Assembly: GCA_026419785.1 (NCBI GenBank)
Contig: JAODTK010003555.1
Coordinates: forward strand, 1,302,001 to 1,366,000
DNA length: 64,000 nucleotides
Direction: 5' to 3'
Origin: Sclerodactyla briareus
Lineage: Eukaryota > Echinodermata > Holothuroidea > Dendrochirotida > Sclerodactylidae
The translations under genes and the position numbers were made by a program. Every line of letters starts with the position of its first letter. Position 1 is the first letter of the stretch. Below the pieces are notes generated by a model, which was not told the DNA's origin, did not search any database, and saw only the letters and a program-made list of their open reading frames with translations. Positions 1 to 10,290 of the stretch are shown one piece after another.

Positions 1-324
1 GGCACCAATAAGCTATATTGCAAATTGCCTTGTGACATCACAAAAATACAGGATCCCCATGATACAACAGGCAATGTGAAACATGCACTTTTAAGAATCG
101 TGTGCCAAACAAACTGTACAAAGTATAGATGGAATCTGAATAAAAACCTACAAAATTCTTGACAAGATATCAAAGAATAATCTCACTAATTTCTGAGTAA
201 ATACTTTTTTACGTTTCCCGGAATTACTCAGAAGCAAATTTAAATATCCCGTAGGGGCAATGTGCCAGAATCAGAATATAGATATAGTTGAACCAGCACA
301 ATTGTTGTAAATTTCAAAGCCTTA
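1..324. other. Intergenic, nothing recognised
   Basis: AT-rich sequence with no open frame or repeat that I recognise. It directly precedes the reverse transcriptase remnant and may include more decayed 5' sequence of that element. Confidence 0.4.
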
Positions 325-1400
325 TTATCTTCTTGGACTTACAGAAAACCTTTGACAAAGTTCCCCATAAACGCCTGTTGCTCAAATTGTAGAGTTTTGG
401 TATTGACGGGAATGTCCTCAGGTGGATTCAAGGGTGGCTCCATGACAGGAAACACGGGTTTTTATAACGTTTGTGCTCCACTTGGCAGAAGGCCACTAGT
501 GGCGTTCCACAGGGATCGGTTCTTGGACCCTTACTGTTTCTGACTTACATTAACAATCTTGATAATTCAGTGCAATCCAGAGTGAAAAAGTTTGCAGACG
601 ACACAAAAGTTTTTAAAGCCCGAATAGGTGTTTTTGCGTCAGACGATGCTTTTTTATAATTGGTTCAACAATGATCTTGACCTGATTTCCAAGTGGTCTT
701 CTGATTGGCAGATGTTTTCCAACGCTGGCAAGTGTAAAGTAATGCATTTGGTTTCCCAAAATAGTAATGCCTCATTCAGTTTGACTGGTCGGGATATTCA
801 GGTGGTGGACCGGAAAAAAAAGATATGGTGTGTGATTCGAGGCCTCGTTGAAACCTTTAAGCAGTGTGCTGAAGCTGCAAGGAAAGGAAATTGGATTCTT
901 GGTCTGATAAAGCAGCATTTCACTTCCTTGGATGAGGATATAGTTCTCAGACTATTCAAGCAACTAGTGAGACCTCACCTCGAGTATTCAGTCCGAGTGT
1001 GGAACCCTCATTTCGTGAAAAATAAGCAGGAGATTTCCCATACAAGGAAAGACTCAGGCGTCTTGGGCTAAATTCAATGGAGCTGAGGCGGGTTCGGGGT
1101 GATTTGATCCAGGTCTTCGAAATTGTCCATAGACTTGATGGTTTGGCATGCGATAACTTTTTGAGTTTCCAATGTGACTACTACTCGTGGGCACCACCTC
1201 AAGCTTCGAGGTACCGCTGTAGATAGGATCTTCGGAAACACTTCTTTTCACAGAGAGTCATCAATGAGTGTGAATAGCCTTCCGGAAAATGTTGTTATGT
1301 CTAGTAGTGTGAATGCCTTCAAGACTCCCTTGATTTATTCTTCAAAAATTGTGGGCGAATTATGTATCTTCTGGGTCATTTGCATTTTTGGGATTGTGGT
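325..1400 (+). mobile_element. Broken non-LTR retrotransposon (CR1/L2-like), reverse transcriptase C-terminal half
   Basis: Translation in changing frames gives the ordered landmarks of a LINE reverse transcriptase. FLDLQKTFDKVPHKRL at about 325-375 holds the first catalytic Asp. GVPQGSVLGPLL at 501-536 is the conserved block before motif C. FADDTK at 591-608 holds the catalytic Asp pair. LVRPHLEYSVRVWNP lies near 964-1008. The late C-terminal pattern TRGHHLKLRG...NSLPENVV...SVNAFK spans about 1179-1325. At least three frameshifts and one stop break the frame, so no functional protein is made. The RVWNP and VNAFK tail resembles CR1/L2-type elements; the exact clade is an inference. A related 3' end lies on the minus strand at 29745-30190. 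The endonuclease and 5' part are absent. Confidence 0.85.
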
Positions 1401-2012
1401 TTCAGGGTCGCTCATGAGGACTATATCCTTCCTGACCCTTCTCACTAAACTGAACTAATGCAAACCATGCCTTCACAATCCTTCCCACCACTGTACAGGT
1501 TTAGGCTACTTCACCATTGCTGCTCTAGTTTCAAACTATATCGTGCAAACATAGCAGCCCTGTTTCTACTGTGACATTTGTAGGTGGAATTTTTGTTCAG
1601 TCTAATTCAGAGAATGATGGGGCCAGTCACATTACAACAACATTGTGTTGTGCATTGGTCTGATGGTTTAGGCTGAATAAAAAACTATACTTTTTATCGT
1701 ATGGTTGATTGCAATCCGACACATTGATAAGGAGCTCGATTTGCTCTTTGCCAAATCATCCCGATGTTGACTGGCCCTTTCCTAAGTTATCACGTATTTT
1801 CTACTTAACATTGAGCTAAACCATTTATTGTACAATTGTTTTTTCTTTCCGATATGACATCACCCAATTTTGAGAAAGTAATGGGATGGTAGTCTAGTAA
1901 GTATGATATCATGGGCCCCCTTCTTTCTTGTTCAACCTGAAAAGATAGAACGATCGCAGAAAGACATAAAATCGTTATAGGATAACCAACTCTTAACTTT
2001 CTTTTTTTACAG
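1401..2012. other. Non-coding stretch before the epoxide hydrolase exon
   Basis: No coding signal. The last 30 bases form a pyrimidine-rich splice acceptor ending in ttacag. The stretch is therefore probably intron of the epoxide hydrolase gene, possibly with decayed LINE 3' sequence at its start. Confidence 0.4.
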
Positions 2013-2246
2013 GACATGGTCTAACAGACTCCCCAGTGGGGCTCGCAGCCTACGTCCTGGAGAAGTTTGTGTTCCCGACAAATCCGGACCATGTCAACTA
2101 CCAGGACGGAAAACTGTCTGAGAAATTTGAGCGGACGACTGGACGGAATAAATCATGGTCTACGGATCTCGGGTTGATATAACAAGCACCCTACGATTAT
2201 ACAAAGAACAGGCAGCTACCTTCACAGAGATGGTCGAATTTGCATC
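2013..2246 (+). pseudogene. EPHX1: Single exon of a microsomal epoxide hydrolase (EPHX1-like), frame broken
   Basis: After the acceptor ctttttttacag the frame reads HGLTDSPVGLAAYVLEKF, a signature of the EPHX1 / juvenile hormone epoxide hydrolase branch of the alpha/beta hydrolases. These enzymes add water to epoxides at the endoplasmic reticulum. The first frame continues through FPTNPDHVNYQDGKLSEKF and then stops. A different frame takes over with DITSTLRLYKEQ, which fits the family segment after the conserved W-T-x-G-x-I. The exon ends at a good donor (gtgagt at 2247). None of the catalytic triad residues of the family falls in this segment. No neighbouring EPHX1 exon was found within several kb on either side, so this is either a stranded exon or part of a gene lying mostly outside the window. 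The frameshift may be a sequencing error, because the UBTF exons show the same kind of break. Confidence 0.75.
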
Positions 2247-2373
2247 GTGAGTATCGTTTCTCAACCTTTGCATGAATAGCAGATCGGGGGTTGCCAGTCA
2301 GTGATTGTGAATGTTGGCTCCCTACGAGATGGATGAAGGGTTGCCTCCATCAGTACAAGAGATGGGAGCAGGA

Positions 2374-2480
2374 AAGGAAAACTGCTGTTCAGGCAGCACT
2401 GGCCGGTCGCCTAGCATTCACAGCACGTGGGCTTGGGATGGAATGGCGGGATCATTAGCCCCCGCAGCTGGATTTCCAAT
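2374..2480 (+). repeat. Partial copy of the SINE-like repeat also present at 42130-42500
   Basis: The pattern ggaaaactgct...caggcagcactg...gggatcattagcccccgcagct matches the 3' half of the repeat near 42.4 kb (ggaaactgctt...gcagcactgacc...gggatcataagcccccgcagct). It gives a spurious 89-codon frame. The tRNA-like head is missing here. Confidence 0.55.
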
Positions 2481-2944
2481 AATGGTTGACAAATTGGGGA
2501 CCTTGTACAAACTAATTTCAAGTCTGTACTGCATTCCAAATGCTTTCAAGTGCAAACACAATAGCAGCTTTCCCCAATAGTATGATCATAATATCTTGTC
2601 TTATATAGCACTTCTCCATGTCGAAGACATGCTCAGAGCCCTCTACAGATATTACCCCAATGCATTTGGACATCTCGATGCACCCAGATACAATTTATTC
2701 CAGGAGTGCCCTGACAATCGAGAGGCCTTCAATTTATTGTTCAGGTGTTATAGCAAATATCATAGTTATCAATTGATCGACGCATATGTATTCTCATAAC
2801 AAAAAATGCTTGCATGTTATTGATTCAGTATTCTGTTACTCCTCGTTCAGACTATTGACCAGCTGCCAAGGCTGCTGCAGTTACTTCTAAGACGTTTTCA
2901 GCATGTACAGAACCCCACCATGTATATTGTCACAAAATCTAAAT

Positions 2945-3300
2945 GCAATGACCATATCACCCCTATTAGAGCGTCGGCTGTCTACCCAGGAGACCGGGGT
3001 TCGATTCCCGGTCGGGTCATACCAAAGACTTTGAAAACGGTACCTGTTGCCTTCTCGCTGGTGGCTCAGCACAAGGGATCGGAACAGGCAACAAACGAGG
3101 GGTAGGTAATTGCAAGTTGCCGTCTGCGTGTGATTCCCCACACCCCATATTAAAGTACCGCCAAAGGCATTGCCTTATGCCGGGTACCTGGTGAGGGATT
3201 CACAAGTGACAACAGGTGCAGTATCTAGGTTTGCATCCTTACTGGGCCTCGACTAGGTCCATTCCTCTACTCGGCAAGTACACCATGGGAAAATAAATTA
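2945..3300 (+). mobile_element. tRNA-derived SINE
   Basis: The segment tagagcgtcggctgtctacc followed by ggggttcgattcccggtcgggtca at 2967-3021 looks like the 3' two thirds of a tRNA. It contains a clear RNA polymerase III box B (ggttcgattcc). The body continues without coding potential to about 3300 (ccgggtacctggtgagggattc). There is no good acceptor-stem pairing, so I read it as a SINE head and not a tRNA gene. Confidence 0.6.
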
Positions 3301-3359
3301 AAAAATTCTCAGGGAATACCGAATCTCTGATCCAGTATAAGCTCTTGCAGTTGGCATAC

Positions 3360-3600
3360 ATTACTCTCGACTAGGCTGCTCCTGGAAGATGCGCTCAAAG
3401 TACTATGGCGGTATGGGCTCCCAGGTGGCTGTGCTCCTGCGCTGTGGTATTCAATTCCACAGCACATTCATGACTCACCTACATCGGACCCATTTATACA
3501 TAATGTGAGACTTGCTTGTTTAATTATTGATTCATGTACAGTGCTTAGAGCAGTCTATGACTGATTAGGCGCTATATAAATATTGTTCTAAATTTTATTC
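3360..3600 (+). mobile_element. LINE 3' end (reverse transcriptase C-terminus plus tail)
   Basis: Short frames read YGGMGSQVAV and then ALWYSIPQHIHDSPTSDPF, the usual 'FSVAAPxLWNxIPxxIRxxPxLxxFK' ending of many invertebrate LINE proteins. It closes with gcgctatataaatattgtt, a common LINE/SINE 3' tail. It is frameshifted and truncated at the 5' end. Confidence 0.6.
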
Positions 3601-4185
3601 TATCTATTCGTAATGTTTGAATCTGGATGCACCCAGTACAAGGTCCATGATAGCTATCATGAACTGCAGATGTAAGGATATGGATGTCCAATAGCAATTC
3701 TAACCAGTAAGCTTTATTGTTCATAAAGACCTCGTAGCTGTAAACCTCTACAGAGTGGCACAGAATTTAGCCATCCCTAGTTGTCCCCAGGGAATAAAAA
3801 ACAGTGATGACAATAGAGGTGGGGTAAAATAAGTTGTTACCACAGATTTTGGGCATTTCCAAGGTGGGAAAAGATCTTGCAGCTTGACTCTGTAGGACCC
3901 TGTCACAGGTATTAGCATGCTGCCTGTGTAACCCATCTCTCTGTGAATTCTGTATCACAGGTGCAATCGGGGGAGGGGGGGGCGGGGGTAGGGATCACCT
4001 GCCTAATTGCTGCAAGCATGGAGAACCAGCCTGTTAAACATTAACTATAGCTTTTAGTGATGTACGAGCTTGCTTTGCTTGTCTCTGAATCACATATTAG
4101 TTTCATGCCAGCAGCCTGCTATAAGGATAGGATTTTGTTGAGACTGAATGAAGTTGCAGGAAGAGACCTAGCAACCACTTCGGTG
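3601..4185. other. Non-coding, no recognised element
   Basis: There is a G-rich run near 3968-3990. Overlapping short frames on the minus strand are low-information and have no family signature. Confidence 0.3.
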
Positions 4186-4345
4186 TGTGTGTGTGATGTG
4201 GGTGAGTGTCGTGTGTGTGTGTGGTCCCACTTCCTTTAGCAGGATTTCTCTGAAATATACCACTCATTTTGATTAAATTAGGTATGTAATATCGGGGTTG
4301 TGTTTTGGGGATTTGAGCACGAAAGTCACCAATGAGTAGGTTAAT
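4186..4345 (+). repeat. GT-rich microsatellite and the start of a dispersed repeat
   Basis: gtgtgtgtgtg runs are followed by ccacttccttt-agcaggatttctc...gtatgtaatatcggggttg...gggatttgagcacgaaagtcacc. The same order recurs at 58834-59100 and, in part, at 30190-30395, so this is a dispersed repeat family in plus orientation. Confidence 0.6.
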
Positions 4346-4960
4346 CAGCCTTATCTATGATGTTTTTTGTTTGTTTCTGCAATTCTTATTTTGTTCCACA
4401 GAATACATACAGAGCATGTACATTGATTCAATTGGGAAGCCTGCAAAATTTGTACCACTAGCCATAGTGTTGCACGTCACTGTCTGCCATATAAATCACT
4501 GAGTATTTGTCAGAAAGGAGAGTCACAACGTATCATAGTACCTGTGTCCATTGCCCAGAACTGGCAGAATATCCTGGAAAGAAACAGGAAATCTCCCAGT
4601 AAAGATATTTCATCAGATGGCAAACTGACAGAATTGTCCTAAAGCAAATGTTCCCTCCAAATAGCAAGATTTCTGAAGAAGACGTCTGATTCTCATACAT
4701 CACATTGTTTCTGCTATGTCCATTGACTATCACTCCTTCAGGATTACTAATTGAGCCTAAGTTTGATCCCTCATTTTGTAGTATCAGATGAATCACAATC
4801 AGTTTCATCATTCTGATGTTAAGATTTTCTCTCTGACCAGGGTTCCAATCTACTACCCACCGGGTATGCGGCCTTCCCGTATGATGGTGTCCGCTGTCCC
4901 AAACAATGGATGCCCTACAGGTACACAAACATATAAGCTTACACAGCGATGCCCCGAGGT
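4346..4960. other. Non-coding, nothing recognised
   Basis: A 167-codon minus-strand frame overlaps this stretch, but its translation has no domain-like pattern. Part of it comes from the duplicated ccccctggaag segment downstream. Confidence 0.3.
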
Positions 4961-4965
4961 GGTCA

Positions 4966-5310
4966 CTGGGCCCCCCTGGAAGAACCACTGCTGCTTGCAG
5001 AGGATATACGACAGTTCTCACGGGGTGTCGAGGCATTCTGGCTGAGAGAGACGAGGTCGACAGAGAGATCTGAAGATACCATCTCCTGAGTTTTATTGTA
5101 GATGATTAGTATGGACGTGGAGATGCACCGACATGCCCAGAGCTGGTTATGGTCCTTGTGTAGAAGGGGGGGGGGGGGGGGGGGGGGAGGCTAATGTTAA
5201 GGGGGGCAGGAAGATCTGAGCCCCCTGGAAGGACTACTGCCGTCACACAGGGTAGATTCAGATAGTTCTCTTGCAGAGTTGAGGTGTTCTGGTTGAAGCA
5301 ATCTTCGGAG
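4966..5310. repeat. Imperfect duplication around a poly-G run
   Basis: cccccctggaagaaccactgc...cagttctcacggggtgtcgaggcattctggctgag at 4973-5046 recurs as ccccctggaaggactactgcc...tagttctcttgcagagttgaggtgttctggttgaag at 5221-5297. A poly-G run at 5167-5187 lies between the two copies. Confidence 0.6.
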
Positions 5311-5349
5311 GATACAGACACGCCAAATTAATTCTGTGTGGATGCGAAC

Positions 5350-7320
5350 ATGTAAGTATTAGCATTCTACAGTAGTGGACACGCAGCCAGAACTACAGAA
5401 CGACATTTAAGCTAGCCATCCTCTAGTCTGCAGCAAGGGTACAGCACACGTGCAGTGCAGGACTTCCTGCAGAATGTCGCCATCCACTCATCTGCAGTAA
5501 CCTGCACAGCCAATCGGCAGCGAGCCCATAAAAGTGACAAACTTGTTCTCCTCAATATTCGGGTGATATCCGGCATTATCTTTTATCTGGTATAGCAAAC
5601 ATGACACATTCGAAACTTTTTAACCAGAATTCGGAGAGAATGAGCCATTTTCTGATCTCCTCTTGGTGGGGCTTCAACATGAGTAGACGCGCCAATCGAA
5701 AGCATAGGTGCTGGGTCTGGGCCATTCTATAGCGGGCTATCAGCATGGCATTCTCCAACAGCTGATGAAAGAACGAAAAATACATACGACGATTTGTACC
5801 GCTTGACCAAGACCAATCTGAGCAAGTACCTTCACTTTGTGGAAGGTATCGTTGACCAAAACGAACCAGGCAAGGGAGACCATGGTTGCAGAACGTTGTT
5901 TGCCATGTGGGGTCCCTAGACGTGACATCATATATGGCAGGGTTTTCCCTCACTAGTTCTATCAGTCTCTCGCATACGCCATGCGGCCCAATATTTTATC
6001 TCGGTCTCGGCAATTTGGGAGTTGATGTGTTGCAGTTTACTGTGTTAATATTCAGTTCAATTAGTCATAGATACTCATCTCTACATTTCTCTTCACATCC
6101 TCTCAAGGACATATTTCACAGAACAGCAGAACCACAGTGGATTTGAAATGTCAGTTCACAGTAATCATGGATATAGGCATAGTGACATAGTCACATATGT
6201 ATATGTCTGTAATTAATATAAACTATACTGCAGATATATACTCACAAAATATTTGTGCCATCCTTAGTAACCAGGGGTGGTGCAAGCAGGGATCCAGTTG
6301 CACAGCCCCTCCACCTCCATTGGACAACCCCAATTGAGAAACAGCATACCCCGTCGGGGAGAAAAGCACGAAGAAGAAAACGACGGAGAAATTAAAAAGA
6401 CGAACATGTGGAAATGTTGATTGTGATGTCGAGGTAGGAGTGCAAGCAGAAAGGTAGCCAGCTTCCCCAGTCAGGGGGGCAAAGTGCTCTTCCCTCGGTC
6501 TACGCCACTGGGGTGAGGTTTCACCCATCTCGAAACGTGCACTTTCTCTCTCCCCGGTTGAGAGAGAACCATGGCGCCTTCTCTACCAGCAACATAGCCA
6601 AGCGGCCCAGATGGTATGACTTGTTCAGTCGGCGCTCCATGCGCAGTCTGCAGAAATTGCTCACTTATCGATTCCCTGCGCAGCGATCTGCGGATGCGTC
6701 TGCGGACCTGTGGATGGCACCTTTTGGTATCCTTATGTTTCCAATTTTTGCGGACTGCGCTGCGTCCGCGCTGCGCCTGCGCTGCTGACTAGTGGATGGC
6801 TAGCTGTAGGTGTTCAAGGCGTAATGGAAGCAACAATGCTCCTATGCAAACATGAAGAACACCCAATCTTATGTAATCATGGCTCATTTAGCTAGCTGGA
6901 GGGACCAAATATTGGACGAAAAACGTTTTAATTTGAAACAATAGAATGTGCTTCTTCTAGGACCCAAATTTGAAAAAAAAAATTAGGTTTTATCAGGGCA
7001 TGAGCTTGTATTATAACAAATATGGCATTGTCTTTTCTATTGGCATCTGGCCTGAAATATATTGAAACAGGCAAACGACAAATAGGGAGCTGGAATGGAG
7101 CCATCTACATACTACTACCCTTCATTGCACCTATTATCTATCTGCATGTAGCAGCCTTAGTGGAGATTGTTGCTAATGGACAGCAAGTTCTATACATGGC
7201 CTGTGGGATGTGTAATATCCCATCTATTGGCTGATTTCTATTATTTTGTGGTCGGGTCAGCTACCCTCTTTAGGTCAACCGTAGTCAAAGTTCAAAATCA
7301 TACAAATGAAAGACTAAATA
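5350..7320. other. Non-coding, with a GC-rich short-period segment at 6640-6800
   Basis: No coding signal. At 6640-6800 the words cgcagcgatctgcggatgcgtctgcggacctg and gcggactgcgctgcgtccgcgctgcgcctgcgctgc give a dense cluster of CTGCG/CGCAG words. This looks like the decayed end of a DNA transposon. A similar phrase, agtggatggctagc, recurs near 14523 (gtgaatggctagc). Confidence 0.35.
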
Positions 7321-7321
7321 T

Positions 7322-7740
7322 CTAAAGGCAGTCCAGCTTTGCCTTTAATACTCTTTTTGGTGTTATGATGTTAAAGAGAATAACGAATCATAAATATGAC
7401 TTTGTTCCAGGTTTAGCATGTTCAGTGGGGAAGATATGGTTTCCCTAAAAGTCCATATAAGTGGGTGATTTCGGCAACCTGCAACCTTTTTATGATGTCA
7501 TATCTACCAATTATAAGGGAAAAGGTTAAGACATATTTCTTAACCTTTTCTTTAAAATTGGTAGATATGACATCATCAAATGTTGCCAATTTGCAAAATT
7601 GTAAACTTAGCCGTGATGAATTAATAATCTTTAAAATTGGTAACTTTATAACCGAACCTGCTATGAACATGAACAAAGATTGATGGGCATGATTTTCAAT
7701 CATATGACATTTAAATATTTTAGCTGGACTTGCCCTTTGA
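7322..7740 (+). mobile_element. MITE with a palindromic core, copy 1
   Basis: The ends are inverted repeats: taaaggcagtccagct at the left and agctggacttgccctttga at the right. At the centre (about 7491-7578) tgatgtcatatctaccaat and attggtagatatgacatca form an inverted repeat around an inner pair of aaaggttaag / cttaacctttt arms. Related copies lie at 24961-25356 (reversed) and 61886-62305. There is no coding capacity. By structure it is a non-autonomous DNA transposon; the superfamily is not determined. Confidence 0.7.
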
Positions 7741-7814
7741 GAGATTTGTGGCAACCACTCAGGATTGAAATCACTATACAGTGATGCACAGAATGGTATG
7801 GCTCCCGCATATAT

Positions 7815-8130
7815 TTCCATCCTGCTTCAGCCATATACTCCGGTACGCCGTCTCCGTTCCAGCACACATGGCCTTACTTCTACGAATTACTCCTGGGGTG
7901 AGAGATCATTGAAGTGGCAGCTCCTCATCTCTGTAATGGATTGCCGTTGGAAATTGGTCAATGCACCTCTCTGGCATTAAACAAGAAACTTTTGTAAACT
8001 CATCTTATGTGTAAGGCCTTTTGTAATGTCAGTTGATACCTTTTCTTCTATGTTTCTTTTCCACGCCTTGAGCACCTGTACGGTGGATATGTGCGCATTA
8101 CAAATCTCTTTCATTATTACTATTATGCAA
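7815..8130 (+). mobile_element. LINE 3' end
   Basis: The frame reads YTPVRRLRSSTHG and, after frameshifts, RSFEVAAPHLCNGLPLEI. This is the classic 'RxLRSS...xRSFSVAAPxLWNxLP' ending of LINE proteins. The 3' untranslated end is gccttgagcacctgtacggtggatatgtgcgcattacaaat followed by attatta-type repeats, typical of LINE tails. Confidence 0.7.
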
Positions 8131-8193
8131 TTTTGTTAATTTTTCATTCCTTGTGATGAAATCCAAGGAATCTTTGCAGGTGTTTGGCGTATA

Positions 8194-8222
8194 GATGGAT
8201 GGATGGATGGATGGATGGATGT
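8194..8222 (+). repeat. (GGAT)n microsatellite
   Basis: About seven uninterrupted ggat units, between the LINE 3' end and the tandem array. Confidence 0.9.
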
Positions 8223-8228
8223 GTGTGA

Positions 8229-9510
8229 TGCTTAGCTTGTATTAAAGCTAAATCCAGCCTGACTGTACCGATCATGCTGAAATTTGGTGTGTGGGTTCCC
8301 AACGATATGTTCAGGAACGCTATTTATTGTTGTAGCAATGAGGGGTCAATTTTGGTAAAAAATGGGAAATTGTGAAATTTTTGGTATTTTGAACTTGTAA
8401 TCAAGCAAGTCCAGCCTGACTGGAACGATCAAGCAGGAATTTGGTGTGTGGGTTCCCAACGATATGTTCAGGAACGCTATTTATTGTTGTAGCAATGAGG
8501 GGTCAATTTTGGTAAAAAATGGGAAATTGTGAAATTTTTGGTATTTTGAACTTGTAATCAAGCAAGTCCAGCCTGACTGTACCGATCATGCTGAAATTTG
8601 GTGTTGGGGTCCACGATACGTGTGTAACGTTTCATTTTTCTATCTACATCTAAATCAACGATGAGGGGTCATTGTAGGGGAAATTTGAGGAAATTGGGAT
8701 AAAATCCTTGTAATCAAGCAAGTCCAGCCTGACTGGAACGATCAAGCAGGAATTTGGTGTGTGGGTTCCCAACGATATGTTCAGGAACGCTATTTATTGT
8801 TGTAGCAATGAGGGGTCAATTTTGGTAAAAAATGGGAAATTGTGAATTTTTGGTATTTTGAACTTGTAATCAAGCAAGTCCAGCCTGACTGTACCGATCA
8901 TGCTGAAATTTGGTGTGTGGGATCCTAACGATATGTAGTGGAATGCTATTCATTCTTGTACCAATGAGGGTTCATTTTAGGAGGACATTTTGATAAAATC
9001 CTTGTAATTATGTAAAGTCCAGCCTGACTGGAACGATCAAGCTGAAGTTTGGTGTGTGGGTTCCCAACGATATGTTCAGGAACGCTATTTATTGTTGTAG
9101 CAATGAGGGGTCAATTTTGGTAAAAAATGGGAAATTGTGAAATTTTTGGTATTTTGAACTTGTAATCAAGCAAAGGTCCCTTATGGGGAAATTGTGATAA
9201 AATCCTTGTAAAGGCTTGTAATCAAGCGAAGTCCAGCCTGACTGGACCGATCAAGCTGAAGTTTAGTGTGTGGGTTCCCAACGATATGTTCAGGAACGCT
9301 ATTTATTGTTGTAGCAATGAGGGGTCAATTTTGGTAAAAAATGGGAAATTGTGAAATTTTTGGTATTTTGAACTTGTAATCAAGCAAAAGTCATTTAGGG
9401 GGAAATTGTGAAAAATCCTTGTAAAGGCTTGTAATCAAGCGAAGTCCAGTCTGACTGGACCGATCAGCTGAAATTTGGTGTGTGGGTTCTCAATGATACT
9501 GGAGAACTTA
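8229..9510 (+). repeat. Tandem array, about eight units with a basic period near 155 bp
   Basis: The phrase cagcctgactg(t/g)a(c/a)cgatc recurs near 8257, 8413, 8568, 8725, 8879, 9017, 9233 and 9447 (the last as cagtctgactgg). Each is followed by tgaaatttggtgtgtgggttccc, aacgatatgttcaggaacgctatttattgttg and ggggtcaattttggtaaaaaatggg. The first four intervals are 154-157 bp. Later ones (138, 216 and 214 bp) reflect deletions or extra sequence. Unit wording (gatcaagctgaaatttggtgtgtgg) overlaps that of the dispersed repeat at 22.5, 54 and 56 kb. Confidence 0.9.
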
Positions 9511-10069
9511 TTTATTTTGTATTGATCGGGGGCTAATTTAAACAAGCGCTCCCATAAAATCAATATTGTAATCCAGAATCTTAATGCTTCTCATGGTTCA
9601 CAAGGAATCACTAAGCCTCTTGGCTATCTGGTTATAATAATATTTGGCTATCTAGTTATAATAATAATTGTGACACAAAAAATAAAATATTTCAATTCGG
9701 GGCATTACTAGCTAATCAATTTTGATATTCATTCAAATTGTATATATGCTATGACAATACAGGTATATAATTTTCATCAATTATGGTTTTTGTTTCCTCA
9801 TTCACCAGGAAAGATATTTGTCAACTATCTCAGTCCTCATATTATATTCCTATTTAATATCATAATTAGTACCAGGGGAAAAATCCACCTAAGTGACTGT
9901 GCCTGTACAAGTTGAGCCAATCGTAGCGCATCATAGGATGTAAGCCTCGGGGCCTTTTTTCATATACTAACTGTGGGGGGTGGGCATGGCAGAGGACTCC
10001 AACAGAGACCTCCAAACTCAGGCCTCCTGTATCCCCCTAGTAATGGTCTCTTTTATTCCTTGGTGACAG
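9511..10069. other. AT-rich non-coding stretch
   Basis: Contains a short direct repeat, tggctatctggttataataata, then tggctatctagttataataata near 9621-9667. No other structure was seen. Confidence 0.4.
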
Positions 10070-10290
10070 TGTTTGTGTGTGTGTGTGTGACGCCTGGGTT
10101 GTGGACACAATAATTCAACCCCACCTGGATGGATCAAGCCTATCGTGTATGTGGGTTCCCCCTTATGATTACATGATCCCTATCGCTTTGTGGTCAGGTC
10201 AAAGTTCATCTGAGGTCAGCAGAAGTCACAGTCTGAAAACCTTATGGACATGATAAGTCCAGAACCCGTGATCCTATTGAACTGATGTTT
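10070..10290 (+). repeat. Dispersed repeat with AGGTCA half-sites, copy near 10 kb
   Basis: The order gtgtgtgtgtg, cgcctgggttgtggacacaataattcaaccccacctggatggatcaagc, tgtgggttccc, aggtcaaagttcatctgaggtcagcagaagtcac, gtctgaaaaccttatggacatgataagtccagaacc matches the family at 22530-23530, 53990-54530 and 56170-57060. Bases 10196-10208 read AGGTCAAAGTTCA, a perfect-spacing DR1. Confidence 0.75.

Noticed and set aside
4533-5036. 167-codon minus-strand frame
   Set aside because: No family pattern, and its start lies in a duplicated non-coding segment.
8229-9510. CRISPR-like regular repeats
   Set aside because: Units are about 155 bp and directly adjoining with no unique spacers, in animal DNA; this is a tandem satellite-type array.
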